From assembly GCA_029933295.1 (NCBI GenBank), contig JAOZOL010000005.1, forward strand, positions 1 through 25,819: 25,819 nt of DNA, written 5' to 3'. This DNA comes from Desulfobacterales bacterium. Its GTDB lineage: Bacteria > Desulfobacterota > Desulfobacteria > Desulfobacterales > Desulfosalsimonadaceae. Below are positions 1 through 7,862 of the stretch, in pieces; the first letter of the stretch is position 1, and the number at the start of each line of letters is the position of its first letter. The notes beneath the pieces were generated by a model. The model did no database searches. It was not told the DNA's origin and saw nothing but the letters and a program-made list of their open reading frames with translations. The translations under genes and the position numbers were made by a program.

Positions 1-39
1 AAAGAAAAAGCCCTAAACGCATTTAGCGATTAGGGCTTT
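1..39 (-). terminator. Rho-independent terminator downstream of dnaK
   Basis: A perfect 10-bp inverted repeat pairs AAAGCCCTAA (7-16) with TTAGGGCTTT (30-39). Inside it, after one A/A mismatch, CGC and GCG extend the stem over an ATTTA loop. Read on the minus strand the hairpin is followed by a T-rich run (TTTTTCTTT) at the window edge, as expected for an intrinsic terminator of minus-strand transcription. The dnaK stop lies about 130 nt upstream on that strand, with only a repeat between, so dnaK is the likely transcript being ended. Plus-strand reading gives a poorer T-tract, so the minus direction is preferred. Confidence 0.75.
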
Positions 40-86
40 GTTAGATAGAGTTTTTCTCTTAAAATATAGAAATTATTATTGTTTTT

Positions 87-163
87 TTCACCACAGAGAT
101 CACAGAGGACACAGAGAAAATCTTTTGTTTTTAATTGGTTCTCTCTGTGCCCTCTGTGGTGAA
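87..163. repeat. CACAGAG-type imperfect inverted repeat
   Basis: TTCACCACAGAG (87-98) is perfectly complementary to CTCTGTGGTGAA (152-163), and CACAGAGA (110-117) pairs with TCTCTGTG (142-149). The left arm holds one extra CACAGAG unit, giving three tandem CACAGAG motifs on the left and two on the right. From memory, 'ACCACAGAG...CACAGAG' elements are dispersed between genes in many environmental bacteria, including Desulfobacterota; I cannot count copies in the genome here. It lies between the dnaK stop and its terminator and would fold in the dnaK mRNA 3' end. No coding capacity is seen. Confidence 0.7.
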
Positions 164-170
164 TTTTATA

Positions 171-2096
171 TTATTTTTTATCGTCTTTCACTTCTTCAAA
201 ATCCGCATCCACAACATCTTCATCCTCAGGGGGAGCCTGCTGCTGTGCTCCACCTTCCGCCTCGGCCCCGGGCTGCTGGGCTCCTGTCTGGGAAGCCTGT
301 TGATAGATCGCTTCAGCCAGTTTGTGTGATGTCTGCATCAACTCATCGCTTAAGCGTTTTATTTCATTTTTATCATCGCCTTCCATGGCTTTTCTAAGCT
401 GGCCTGAAAGGTCTTCAACTTTAGATTTGGTTTCAGCATCCACCTTATCACCCAGCTCAGCAATAGATTTTTCTGTTGAATAAATTAATGAATCCGCATT
501 GTTTTTGGCTTCAACCAGCTCTTTGATGGTTTTATCGTCTTCAGCGTGAAGTTCTGCGTCTTTGACAAGTTTGTCAATCTCTTCCTGGGATAATCCGCTG
601 GAAGCGGTAATCCGGATGGACTGTTCTTTTCCGGTTGCCATATCTTTTGCAGACACATTAACAATACCGTTCGCATCAATGTCAAAGGTCACTTCAATCT
701 GCGGAATCCCGCGCGGTGCCGGGGGGATATCAGCCAGATCAAATCGGCCCAGTGTTTTATTGTATGCCGCCATTTCGCGTTCCCCCTGAAGCACATGAAT
801 GGAAACGGCCGGCTGATTGTCCTGGGCTGTTGAAAAAACCTGACTTTTTTTTGTGGGGATCGTGGTATTTTTTTCAATCAGCCTTGTCATCACGCCTCCA
901 AGGGTTTCAATGCCCAGAGAAAGGGGCGTTACATCAAGAAGAAGCACATCCTTTACATCTCCTTTTAAAACCCCGCCCTGAATTGCAGCACCGAGAGCGA
1001 CCACTTCGTCAGGATTTACCCCTTTATGCGGCTCTTTGCCGAAGATTTTCTTTACCCGTTCCTGAACTGCCGGCATTCGTGTCATACCGCCCACAAGGAT
1101 GACTTCATCGATTTCCGATGCTTTCAGCCCGGCATCTTTTAACGCCGTTACGCAGGGTCGTTCAAGGTTATCTAAAAGATCGCTGACCAGAGATTCCAGT
1201 TTGGCCCGGGTTAATTTAATATTCAAATGTTTCGGCCCATTTGCATCTGCGGTGATAAACGGAAGATTCACATCCGTCTGCAGAGCGGTGGACAGCTCCA
1301 TTTTTGCTTTTTCAGCACCTTCTTTAAGCCGCTGAAGCGCCATTTTATCGGAGCGAACATCAATGCCGTTTTCCCGTTTAAATTCATCGGCTAAAAAGTC
1401 AATTAATCTAAGATCAAAGTCATCTCCACCCAGATGGGTATCACCGTTTGTGGATTTTACTTCAAATACACCGTCACCGATTTCAAGCGCGGAAACATCA
1501 AAGGTTCCTCCGCCGAGATCGAAAACCACAATTTTTTCATCTTTCTTTTTATCCAACCCATAGGCCAGTGAAGCGGCCGTGGGTTCATTTATAATACGCA
1601 AAACATTCAATCCCGCGATTTTACCGGCGTCTTTGGTTGCCTGACGCTGGCTGTCGTCAAAATAGGCAGGAACGGTGATAACCGCATCAGTTACTTTTTC
1701 CCCCAGATATTCTTCAGCCGTATGTTTTATGTCTGCTAAAATAAAAGAGGAAATTTCCGCAGGGCTGTGCTGTTTTCCACGCAGGTTGATGCGCACATCG
1801 CCGTTGCTTGCTTTTTCGATTTTATACGGAAGGTTTTTAATATCGTTTTGCACCACTGAAGAGTCAAATTTTCTTCCAATCAGCCTCTTCACCCCAAAAA
1901 CCGTATTTTCAGGGTTGGTGATGGCCTGTCTTTTAGCAACCTGGCCTACCATCCGTTCCCCGCTTTCAGAAACCGCGACAATGGAAGGAGTCGTGCGTCC
2001 GCCCTCCGGATTTGTGATAACCACGGTATCATTGTGCTCCCGTATCGCGACACATGAATTGGTTGTGCCGAGATCAATTCCTATGACCTTCCCCAT
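171..2096 (-). CDS. dnaK: Chaperone protein DnaK (Hsp70)
   Basis: ATP-dependent Hsp70 chaperone that binds exposed hydrophobic segments of unfolded proteins in the cytoplasm, working with DnaJ and the exchange factor GrpE. The 641-residue length is typical. The N-terminal ATPase domain opens with the phosphate-binding motif GIDLGTTNSCV (6-16) and carries the second phosphate loop VFDLGGGTFDVS. The substrate-binding domain includes the DVTPLSLGIET stretch, and the helical lid ends in an acidic tail (PPEDEDVVDADFEEV) that is a DnaK signature. A perfect AAGGAGG sits just upstream of the ATG. grpE lies immediately upstream on the same strand (41-nt gap), so they are probably co-transcribed. No dnaJ is seen downstream inside the window, where a repeat and a terminator follow. 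Confidence 0.98.
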   Translation of the reverse strand: MGKVIGIDLGTTNSCVAIREHNDTVVITNPEGGRTTPSIVAVSESGERMVGQVAKRQAITNPENTVFGVKRLIGRKFDSSVVQNDIKNLPYKIEKASNGDVRINLRGKQHSPAEISSFILADIKHTAEEYLGEKVTDAVITVPAYFDDSQRQATKDAGKIAGLNVLRIINEPTAASLAYGLDKKKDEKIVVFDLGGGTFDVSALEIGDGVFEVKSTNGDTHLGGDDFDLRLIDFLADEFKRENGIDVRSDKMALQRLKEGAEKAKMELSTALQTDVNLPFITADANGPKHLNIKLTRAKLESLVSDLLDNLERPCVTALKDAGLKASEIDEVILVGGMTRMPAVQERVKKIFGKEPHKGVNPDEVVALGAAIQGGVLKGDVKDVLLLDVTPLSLGIETLGGVMTRLIEKNTTIPTKKSQVFSTAQDNQPAVSIHVLQGEREMAAYNKTLGRFDLADIPPAPRGIPQIEVTFDIDANGIVNVSAKDMATGKEQSIRITASSGLSQEEIDKLVKDAELHAEDDKTIKELVEAKNNADSLIYSTEKSIAELGDKVDAETKSKVEDLSGQLRKAMEGDDKNEIKRLSDELMQTSHKLAEAIYQQASQTGAQQPGAEAEGGAQQQAPPEDEDVVDADFEEVKDDKK

Positions 2097-2137
2097 TTTG
2101 TTCCTCCTTATGATATATATTTATGCTTTTATAATTT

Positions 2138-2776
2138 TTAAGACTTTTCTTTGGAAACCTCGACCATTGCCGGCCTGAGCAGCCTGCCATGGAGCAGATA
2201 TCCCTTTTGAAATTCATTGATAATCGTATTGTCTTCGTGTTTATCTGATTCACTCTGCATGACCGCTTCATGAAAAGCCGGGTCAAAAGGTTTTCCCATC
2301 GTTTCAATTGGCGTTACGTGAAATTTGTTTAAAATTTTCAATATTTCATTTAATGTCATTTCAACGCCTTCTATGATGCAGGCATTGTGAGAATTTTCGG
2401 TTTCATCATCCGAAGTCTGTATTGCCCGTTCAAGATTATCCACAACAGACAGCAGTTCTTTTAAGAGGGCTTCATTTGAGTATTTTCTAAAATCATCCAT
2501 CTGGCGCGTCATGCGTTTTTTATAATTTTCAAATTCCGCCGATAACCGTAATAACCGCTCATGTTCTTCTTCAGTTTCCTGTTTAAAGGCTGCCAGCTTC
2601 ATAATGAGTTCTTCTCTGCTTTCAGTTTCGTTTGTTTCATTTGTTTTTTCCGGGGCCTCAACTTTTTTTGATGCATTGATTTGATCTTTTTCAGATTCTT
2701 TTTTCTGGCCGACAACCGCATCCTCATTTTTGGATTTTATGGGAATGCTCATTTTTTTTTGTGTTTTTTTCGTCAA
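2138..2776 (-). CDS. grpE: Nucleotide exchange factor GrpE
   Basis: GrpE releases ADP from DnaK and completes the Hsp70 cycle. The protein has a charged, low-complexity N-terminus, a long coiled coil (ERLLRLSAEFENYKKRM region) and the C-terminal beta-domain with the family pattern NKFHVTPIETMGKPFDPAFHEAV and GYLLHGRLLRPAMVEVS. The open frame reaches a GTG at 2806, but that codon has no ribosome binding site. A TTG at 2776 is preceded by AGGAG at 7-nt spacing and is my chosen start, giving 212 residues; an ATG at 2752 is a weaker alternative. It precedes dnaK by 41 nt. I see no hrcA upstream, unlike the common hrcA-grpE-dnaK order; the SRP RNA gene lies there instead. Confidence 0.95.
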   Translation of the reverse strand: MTKKTQKKMSIPIKSKNEDAVVGQKKESEKDQINASKKVEAPEKTNETNETESREELIMKLAAFKQETEEEHERLLRLSAEFENYKKRMTRQMDDFRKYSNEALLKELLSVVDNLERAIQTSDDETENSHNACIIEGVEMTLNEILKILNKFHVTPIETMGKPFDPAFHEAVMQSESDKHEDNTIINEFQKGYLLHGRLLRPAMVEVSKEKS

Positions 2777-2894
2777 TTTACGACTCCTGTTTTCATCTTG
2801 ATTCACAAAGATTCTATATCTTATTGCAATATTACAGGATAAGCTGCCTGTGAATAAACTTTAAAAAGTTCAAACCCGTTTAAATTTCAACAAA

Positions 2895-2922
2895 AAAATA
2901 AGACGAAAAAGAAAAATGTCAA
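2895..2922 (-). promoter_or_regulatory. Putative sigma-70 promoter of grpE-dnaK
   Basis: On the minus strand TTGACA (2917-2922) and TATTTT (2895-2900) are separated by 16 nt, about 120 nt upstream of the proposed grpE TTG start. A palindrome, AACTTT-AA-AAAGTT (2857-2870), lies between it and the gene and could be an operator. I do not see a CIRCE element (TTAGCACTC-N9-GAGTGCTAA) or a convincing sigma-32 promoter. Confidence 0.45.
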
Positions 2923-3045
2923 GGAACGTTTTATTAGAAATATAAAAACAAAACAAGCGGACAAAAAAAGAAAACCTTCATGGATAAAACCGGCAGGCAT
3001 GCTGTTACTCATCGATCTGTAAGCATTTTCAGGGCGTGGCACTAT

Positions 3046-3067
3046 AAAAAAAAAGTCCTGATTGTGA
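3046..3067 (-). terminator. Terminator of the SRP RNA gene
   Basis: On the minus strand the 3' arm of SRP helix 1 (3056-3067) is followed after one C by nine T residues (3046-3054). The closing helix of the RNA, or the helix 5/1 structure as a whole, seems to double as the terminator stem. Confidence 0.6.
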
Positions 3068-3309
3068 ACCCTTTGTCGAGCTTTAACGAAAAATAAATTA
3101 TAACATAATCGGGATCGATCCACGACACAGACAGAGTTACTTATCGCTGCTTCCTTCCGGACCTGACGAGGTTCGTAATCGTCTGTTGCGTGGCGACCGA
3201 TCAGAATAATTTATTTATCCGTTTTAAACCCTTGAAAGGGAATTCTGCCCCGCATAAGCGGATTTCGGGTAACAAGGCACCGCTAACACCCCGCATATCA
3301 CAATCAGGA
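3055..3309 (-). ncRNA. ffs: Signal recognition particle RNA, large (Alu-domain) type
   Basis: RNA scaffold of the signal recognition particle, which with Ffh targets nascent membrane proteins. The S domain core GTCAGGTCCGGAAGGAAGCAGC-like tract (minus strand of 3146-3166) carries the universal GGAA loop. Unlike short 4.5S RNA, the transcript continues: the 5' part (about 3242-3297) closely matches the Alu domain of Bacillus scRNA as I remember it (TTAGCGGTGCC...ATCCGCTTATG), with helix 4 as CCCG/CGGG (3248-3251 with 3266-3269). Helix 5 is supported by pairing of 3091-3101 with 3206-3216, 3113-3117 with 3198-3202, 3120-3124 with 3189-3193 and 3127-3132 with 3181-3186. A perfect 12-bp helix 1 (3056-3067 with 3298-3309) joins the ends, defining about 255 nt. 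Promoter and T-run fit both ends exactly. Confidence 0.93.
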
Positions 3310-3314
3310 TTTTG

Positions 3315-3343
3315 GTTATAAGATGTAAAATTTATCTTTTCAA
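3315..3343 (-). promoter_or_regulatory. Sigma-70 promoter of the SRP RNA gene
   Basis: On the minus strand TTGAAA (3338-3343) and TATAAC (3315-3320) are separated by exactly 17 nt. Transcription would begin around 3308-3310, which is the first base of helix 1 of the SRP RNA. The agreement between promoter position and RNA end supports both calls. Confidence 0.72.
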
Positions 3344-3380
3344 GTAAGAAAAAACATAAATTTCAAAAAAACCTTTTTTG

Positions 3381-3408
3381 TTGTCACGGCATCATTATAT
3401 AATATAGT
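3381..3408 (+). promoter_or_regulatory. Putative promoter of tilS
   Basis: TTGTCA (3381-3386) and TATAGT (3403-3408) are 16 nt apart on the plus strand, with an overlapping TATAAT at 3398-3403. They lie about 70 nt before the tilS ATG and are divergent from the SRP RNA promoter. The region 3410-3476 is very AT-rich with no clear ribosome binding site. Confidence 0.45.
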
Positions 3409-3476
3409 CATTAATTTTTCAAAAGTTGTGCAAAATTCAGGTATAAAATTTTTTTGCCAAAAAAACACAAAAAATC

Positions 3477-4964
3477 ATGACGATCACGGATAATAAATTA
3501 ATTCCCCGACAGTTTACGAAAAAAGTCGCGCAGACAATCAATACCTATGGAATGTTAGAAAAAGGAATGTCTGTTCTTGTGGGGGTTTCCGGAGGACCGG
3601 ATTCCGTGGCCCTCTTGCACGTAATGATGGATGTATCCGAAAGATTGGCGCTTAAACTGGGAGTGGCACATTTAAACCATTGTCTCAGGCAGGAATCGTC
3701 CGATAATGACGAAGCCTTTGTTGTTTCAATTGCTGATAAATTTGGCCTGCCATGTTATGTAGAAAAAACGGATATTGTCGAAGAACAGCGAAAAACAGGA
3801 TATTCCCTTGAGGAAGCCGGCAGGATGGCCCGATATCGGTTTTTTCAAAGGGTTTGTCAAAAAAACGGGTTTGACAAAATTGCCGTTGGTCATAATAAAG
3901 ACGACAATGCGGAACTGATCCTGCTTTATCTGCTTCGCGGAAGCGGTGCTGTCGGTATGGGCGGAATCCCGCCGAAAAGGGACAATATTATCCGCCCGCT
4001 GATCCGGACATCCCGGGTAGAAATCATCAATTATTTAACCACGCAAAAAAAGACCTATACCACTGATGCTTCAAATTATGATGAACGCTTTTTGCGTAAT
4101 AAAATCCGGCATATGCTTATTCCGCTTTTAAAAAAAGAGTTTAACCCTAAAATAGGTGAGTCCCTGAACCGCCTTGGGGAGATCATGCGTTCTGAAGATG
4201 CATGGCTCAATCATTTAATAAATCCGATTTTTGAAAAAACGGTTATACGCAGTAAAGATGACCGGATAATACTGTCGATGCCGGAACTGGCAAAATTAAA
4301 TATTGCGCCGCAACGCAGAGTACTTCGTAAAGCCATACAGCGGGTCAAAGGCGATTTGCGGCGGATTACGTATACGCAAATCCGTTCAATTTCAACGCTG
4401 TTGGAAAATGACCCTGGTGATGGCCGCCTTGATCTGCCCGGCCGGATCAGGGTGGCTAAAAAATTCGGGCAACTTATTATTTCAAAAGAAAATAAAAGTT
4501 TACGGCTTATGGAGGTTGAAGATATAAACAAAAAAACGTTTAATTTTCAAAAGGTTATTTCAAAATCCGACATAAATTTAAAAAAACCTGTTTATATCAA
4601 AGAAATTAAGATGGTTGTATCGTTTTTAAAAACAGATCGCAATGCCATAAAGGACATAACAGGTTGCAAAAACCAGGATGCGTTTTTTGACTGGGATCTT
4701 TTAAAATTTCCTATTATTATTAGAAACTATCGAAAAGGGGACCGGTTTACACCCCTTGGCATGACCGGAACCCAGAGTTTAAAAAAATTTTTTATTAACA
4801 ATAAAATAAATTCGTTAAAACGCTCCTGCGTTCCAATTTTTTTAAGCGGTAATCAACTGATATGGATTGGCGGGTTTAGAATCGCAGATTCCATAAAAGT
4901 AACGGCAACAACACAGACCGTTTTAAAAACAACGATCACCACAGGGGTTGAATCCCTGGGCTAA
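3477..4964 (+). CDS. tilS: tRNA(Ile)-lysidine synthetase TilS
   Basis: Modifies C34 of the tRNA-Ile CAU anticodon to lysidine with lysine and ATP, so the tRNA reads AUA and is charged with isoleucine. The N-terminal PP-loop ATPase has the diagnostic SGGPDS motif at residues 38-43 and HLNHCLR at 65-71. The middle part matches the TilS substrate-binding region, and the C-terminal TilS_C domain is recognisable by RNYRKGDRFTPLGM, KKFFINNKI and the WIGGFRIADSIKV end. At 495 residues it is the long form. The ATG lacks a Shine-Dalgarno sequence, so the first ~25 residues are less certain. It precedes ftsH by 145 nt, a common pairing in many bacteria. Confidence 0.96.
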   Translation: MTITDNKLIPRQFTKKVAQTINTYGMLEKGMSVLVGVSGGPDSVALLHVMMDVSERLALKLGVAHLNHCLRQESSDNDEAFVVSIADKFGLPCYVEKTDIVEEQRKTGYSLEEAGRMARYRFFQRVCQKNGFDKIAVGHNKDDNAELILLYLLRGSGAVGMGGIPPKRDNIIRPLIRTSRVEIINYLTTQKKTYTTDASNYDERFLRNKIRHMLIPLLKKEFNPKIGESLNRLGEIMRSEDAWLNHLINPIFEKTVIRSKDDRIILSMPELAKLNIAPQRRVLRKAIQRVKGDLRRITYTQIRSISTLLENDPGDGRLDLPGRIRVAKKFGQLIISKENKSLRLMEVEDINKKTFNFQKVISKSDINLKKPVYIKEIKMVVSFLKTDRNAIKDITGCKNQDAFFDWDLLKFPIIIRNYRKGDRFTPLGMTGTQSLKKFFINNKINSLKRSCVPIFLSGNQLIWIGGFRIADSIKVTATTQTVLKTTITTGVESLG

Positions 4965-4982
4965 TAAAATATATTTCAAATC

Positions 4983-5011
4983 TTTACAAAATATGAATAC
5001 ATATATATACA
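4983..5011 (+). promoter_or_regulatory. Possible promoter upstream of ftsH
   Basis: TTTACA (4983-4988) and TATACA (5006-5011) are 17 nt apart in the 145-nt tilS-ftsH gap, about 100 nt before the ftsH start. The whole stretch is AT-rich, so chance matches are likely. It would allow ftsH-folP-coaX to be expressed independently of tilS. Confidence 0.3.
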
Positions 5012-5109
5012 AAGTCCAAATCTTTACTCTTTTAAAATCGTCATTATTATATAGATGATATAGAATACATGGTGGTAAATGAATATAATTTTGTGTGAAG
5101 GAGATTGTT

Positions 5110-6993
5110 TTGAATCCTCTTAATAAGAATGTGGCGCTTTGGGTCATCATCGTTTTGATGGTGGTCATGCTGTATAATATTTTTAACCAGCAACATCAGA
5201 AAGAGAGAGAAAAAAGCTACTCGGATTTTTTGACGATGGTTGAAAATGAACAGGTTAGAAATGTTGATATTCATGGAAATGAACTGGTTGTAACCGATCA
5301 AAATGAAATCCCGTTTCGCGTTTACGCTCCCCAGGATAATGAATTGATCGGCATGCTTCGTAATAAAGGCGTTTCGATAAATGTAAAACCTGAACCGGAA
5401 ACACCCTGGTTTATTTCAGTTCTGGTTTCCTGGTTTCCCATGGTGCTCCTTATCGGGGTCTGGATATTTTTCATGCGTCAGATGCAGAGCGGCGGCGGAA
5501 AGGCGCTTTCTTTTGGAAAAAGCAGTGCACGCATGCTTTCCGACCAGACGGATAAAATTACGTTTGATGATGTGGCCGGAGTGGATGAAGCTAAAGAGGA
5601 AGTAGCTGAAATAGTTGATTTTTTAAAAGATCCCAAAAAATATACACGTTTGGGGGGCAGGATTCCCAAAGGCGTATTGATGGTTGGCGCACCTGGTACC
5701 GGAAAAACTCTTCTTGCAAGAGCCATTGCCGGTGAAGCCGGTGTCCCTTTTTTCAGCATCAGCGGCTCGGACTTTGTAGAAATGTTTGTGGGGGTCGGAG
5801 CCTCAAGGGTCAGGGACCTTTTTGTTCAGGGTAAAAAAAATGCGCCCTGTATCATTTTTATTGATGAAATCGATGCAGTCGGACGGCACAGGGGTGCAGG
5901 ACTCGGCGGCGGGCATGATGAGCGGGAGCAGACGTTGAACCAGCTCCTTGTGGAAATGGACGGTTTTGAATCCAATGAAGGTGTTATCCTGATCGCCTCA
6001 ACAAACCGCCCTGATGTCCTTGACCCTGCATTACTCAGACCGGGCCGGTTTGACCGCCAGGTGGTTGTATCCATGCCGGATATAAAGGGCAGAAAAGAAA
6101 TTATCGAAGTTTATATTAAAAAGACACCCATCGGATCGGACGTTGATTCGGATGTTCTGGCTAAAGGGACCCCGGGATTTTCCGGCGCTGATCTGGAGAA
6201 CATGGTCAATGAAGCTGCTTTAATTGCCGCTAAAAAAGGCAAGGAACGCTTAGAGATGATCGATTTTGAAGATGCCAAAGATAAAATCGTGATGGGGCTT
6301 GAGCGTAAATCAAAAGTCATTAAGGAAGAGGATAAGAAAAACACGGCATACCATGAAGGCGGGCACGCTCTGGTGGCCCGGTTTTTACCGGATACAGATC
6401 CTATTAATAAAATTACCATTATCCCTCGCGGCAGGGCTGCGGGTGTTACCTGGTTTTTGCCCGAAGAAAAGGACTTTCAGTATAAAGATCAGCTTTTAAA
6501 TGAGCTTGCGGTTGCAATGGGCGGGCGGGTCGCCGAAGAGCTTATTTTTAACCGGATCAGCACAGGCGCTTCAAATGATATTAAACAGGCCACAAACCTG
6601 GCCAGTTACATGGTTCGGGCCTGGGGAATGAGCGAAAAGCTGGGTCCCTTGTCCTATGCCAAGCAGGATGAACAGATCTTTTTAGGCAGAGAAATCGCCC
6701 AGCATCGTGATTATTCTGAAGAAACCGCACAAAAAATTGATAACGAAATTTCCATGCTGGTCAAAAACAGTCATCAACAGGCAAAGGAGGTTTTACAGGA
6801 AAATCTTGATATTCTTCATAAGCTGGTTGAGCTGTTGATGGAAAAAGAAACGGTCATGGGAAAAGAGTTAGACGAGCTGATTTATGCCATGCGGCCGGGA
6901 ATCGTGCTGCCATCCGACCGGCCAAAGAAAGGGGCCGAAAACACATCCAGTCAATCTCATGATACAGCAGAAAATGCCGGCAACGAAATATAA
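5110..6993 (+). CDS. ftsH: ATP-dependent zinc metalloprotease FtsH
   Basis: Hexameric inner-membrane AAA+ protease that extracts and degrades membrane proteins and unstable regulators. Two N-terminal membrane helices (about 8-25 and 100-120) flank a periplasmic domain. The AAA module has Walker A GAPGTGKT (193-200), Walker B IIFIDEID and the second region of homology with RPGRFDRQ. The zinc protease site is HEGGH at 415-419. The frame extends to a GTG at 5095, but AAGGAG (5098-5103) lies inside that extension and is spaced 6 nt from a TTG at 5110, so I place the start there (627 residues). The gene overlaps the likely folP start and so is probably translationally coupled to it. Confidence 0.98.
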   Translation: MNPLNKNVALWVIIVLMVVMLYNIFNQQHQKEREKSYSDFLTMVENEQVRNVDIHGNELVVTDQNEIPFRVYAPQDNELIGMLRNKGVSINVKPEPETPWFISVLVSWFPMVLLIGVWIFFMRQMQSGGGKALSFGKSSARMLSDQTDKITFDDVAGVDEAKEEVAEIVDFLKDPKKYTRLGGRIPKGVLMVGAPGTGKTLLARAIAGEAGVPFFSISGSDFVEMFVGVGASRVRDLFVQGKKNAPCIIFIDEIDAVGRHRGAGLGGGHDEREQTLNQLLVEMDGFESNEGVILIASTNRPDVLDPALLRPGRFDRQVVVSMPDIKGRKEIIEVYIKKTPIGSDVDSDVLAKGTPGFSGADLENMVNEAALIAAKKGKERLEMIDFEDAKDKIVMGLERKSKVIKEEDKKNTAYHEGGHALVARFLPDTDPINKITIIPRGRAAGVTWFLPEEKDFQYKDQLLNELAVAMGGRVAEELIFNRISTGASNDIKQATNLASYMVRAWGMSEKLGPLSYAKQDEQIFLGREIAQHRDYSEETAQKIDNEISMLVKNSHQQAKEVLQENLDILHKLVELLMEKETVMGKELDELIYAMRPGIVLPSDRPKKGAENTSSQSHDTAENAGNEI

Positions 6994-7852
6994 ACTGACC
7001 TGGCAGGATTTCACCCTTGAGCTTGGCCAATCCACCCGGATCATGGGCGTATTAAATGTTACGCCGGATTCTTTTTCAGATGGCGGCAGGTTTTTTGGCT
7101 TAGATAATGCGCTGGCTCAGGCGGAAAAAATGATCGCCGACGGTGCTGATATCATTGATATCGGGGGTGAATCCAGCCGCCCTTTTGCAGAAATAGTGTC
7201 CGTGGAAGAGGAATGCCGCCGTGTTTTGCCGGTGATTGAACATCTGGCAAAACAAATAACCATTCCCATTTCAATTGATACCACAAAATCAGAAGTCGCC
7301 AGTCGCGCCGTTTCAGCCGGCGCATCTATAATAAATGATATCAGTTCCTTGCAGTTTGACCCGGAAATGGGAAACCTCGCCGCAAAAAACGATGTTCTGC
7401 TGGTGCTGATGCATATGAAAGGAACGCCGGCCGATATGCAGGTGTCTCCCGCCTATGATGATCTGATTGGCGAAATTTATGATTTTTTATTTCAGGCCAT
7501 TTGCCGGGCGGAAAAATCTGGGGTGGCAAAATCAAAAATCATCGTTGATCCTGGTATCGGGTTTGGCAAAACGATTTCTCATAATCTTTTTTTAATTAAA
7601 AAATTGAAAGATTTAAACAGATTGGGCGTGCCGATACTGATTGGGCCTTCAAGAAAAGCGTTTATTCGAAAAATTCTCTCCATGCCGGATATGCATGAAT
7701 TAAAACCGGATCATCCTGCGGTTGAAACCGGGACCCAGGCAGCTGTTGCCGCAGCCGTAATGAGCGGCTCACACATTGTACGCGTTCATGATGTTGCAAG
7801 CACTTTTGCGACGATAAAAATCCTTGATGCCATAATTCATTCAACCCAGTAA
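6974..7852 (+). CDS. folP: Dihydropteroate synthase
   Basis: Condenses p-aminobenzoate with hydroxymethyl-dihydropterin pyrophosphate to dihydropteroate in folate synthesis. The TIM-barrel signature NVTPDSFSDGG (28-38) and DIGGESSRP (from 62) bind the pterin/pyrophosphate, and GPSRKAFI near the C-terminus is the third conserved loop. The open frame extends far back into ftsH; plausible starts are ATG at 6974 (used here, 292 residues) or ATG at 6959, neither with a strong ribosome binding site. It overlaps the end of ftsH by about 20 nt, which suggests translational coupling. The ftsH-folP order is widespread; coaX follows after 10 nt. Confidence 0.96.
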   Translation: MPATKYKLTWQDFTLELGQSTRIMGVLNVTPDSFSDGGRFFGLDNALAQAEKMIADGADIIDIGGESSRPFAEIVSVEEECRRVLPVIEHLAKQITIPISIDTTKSEVASRAVSAGASIINDISSLQFDPEMGNLAAKNDVLLVLMHMKGTPADMQVSPAYDDLIGEIYDFLFQAICRAEKSGVAKSKIIVDPGIGFGKTISHNLFLIKKLKDLNRLGVPILIGPSRKAFIRKILSMPDMHELKPDHPAVETGTQAAVAAAVMSGSHIVRVHDVASTFATIKILDAIIHSTQ

Positions 7853-7862
7853 AGGAAAGAGC

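Noticed and set aside
2887..3123. A 78-residue minus-strand open frame between grpE and the SRP RNA core
   Set aside because: It overlaps the 3' half of the SRP RNA and the grpE promoter region, is phenylalanine-rich from A/T runs, and has no recognisable domain.
3241..3300. Structured GC-rich stretch first suspected to be a tRNA or separate small RNA
   Set aside because: It lacks a tRNA T-loop and anticodon arm and is fully explained as the Alu domain of the large SRP RNA by sequence similarity and helix 1/5 pairing.
6884..6973. Upstream extension of folP deep into ftsH
   Set aside because: It would overlap ftsH by 110 nt and add residues not found in dihydropteroate synthases; the ATGs at 6959 or 6974 are more credible.
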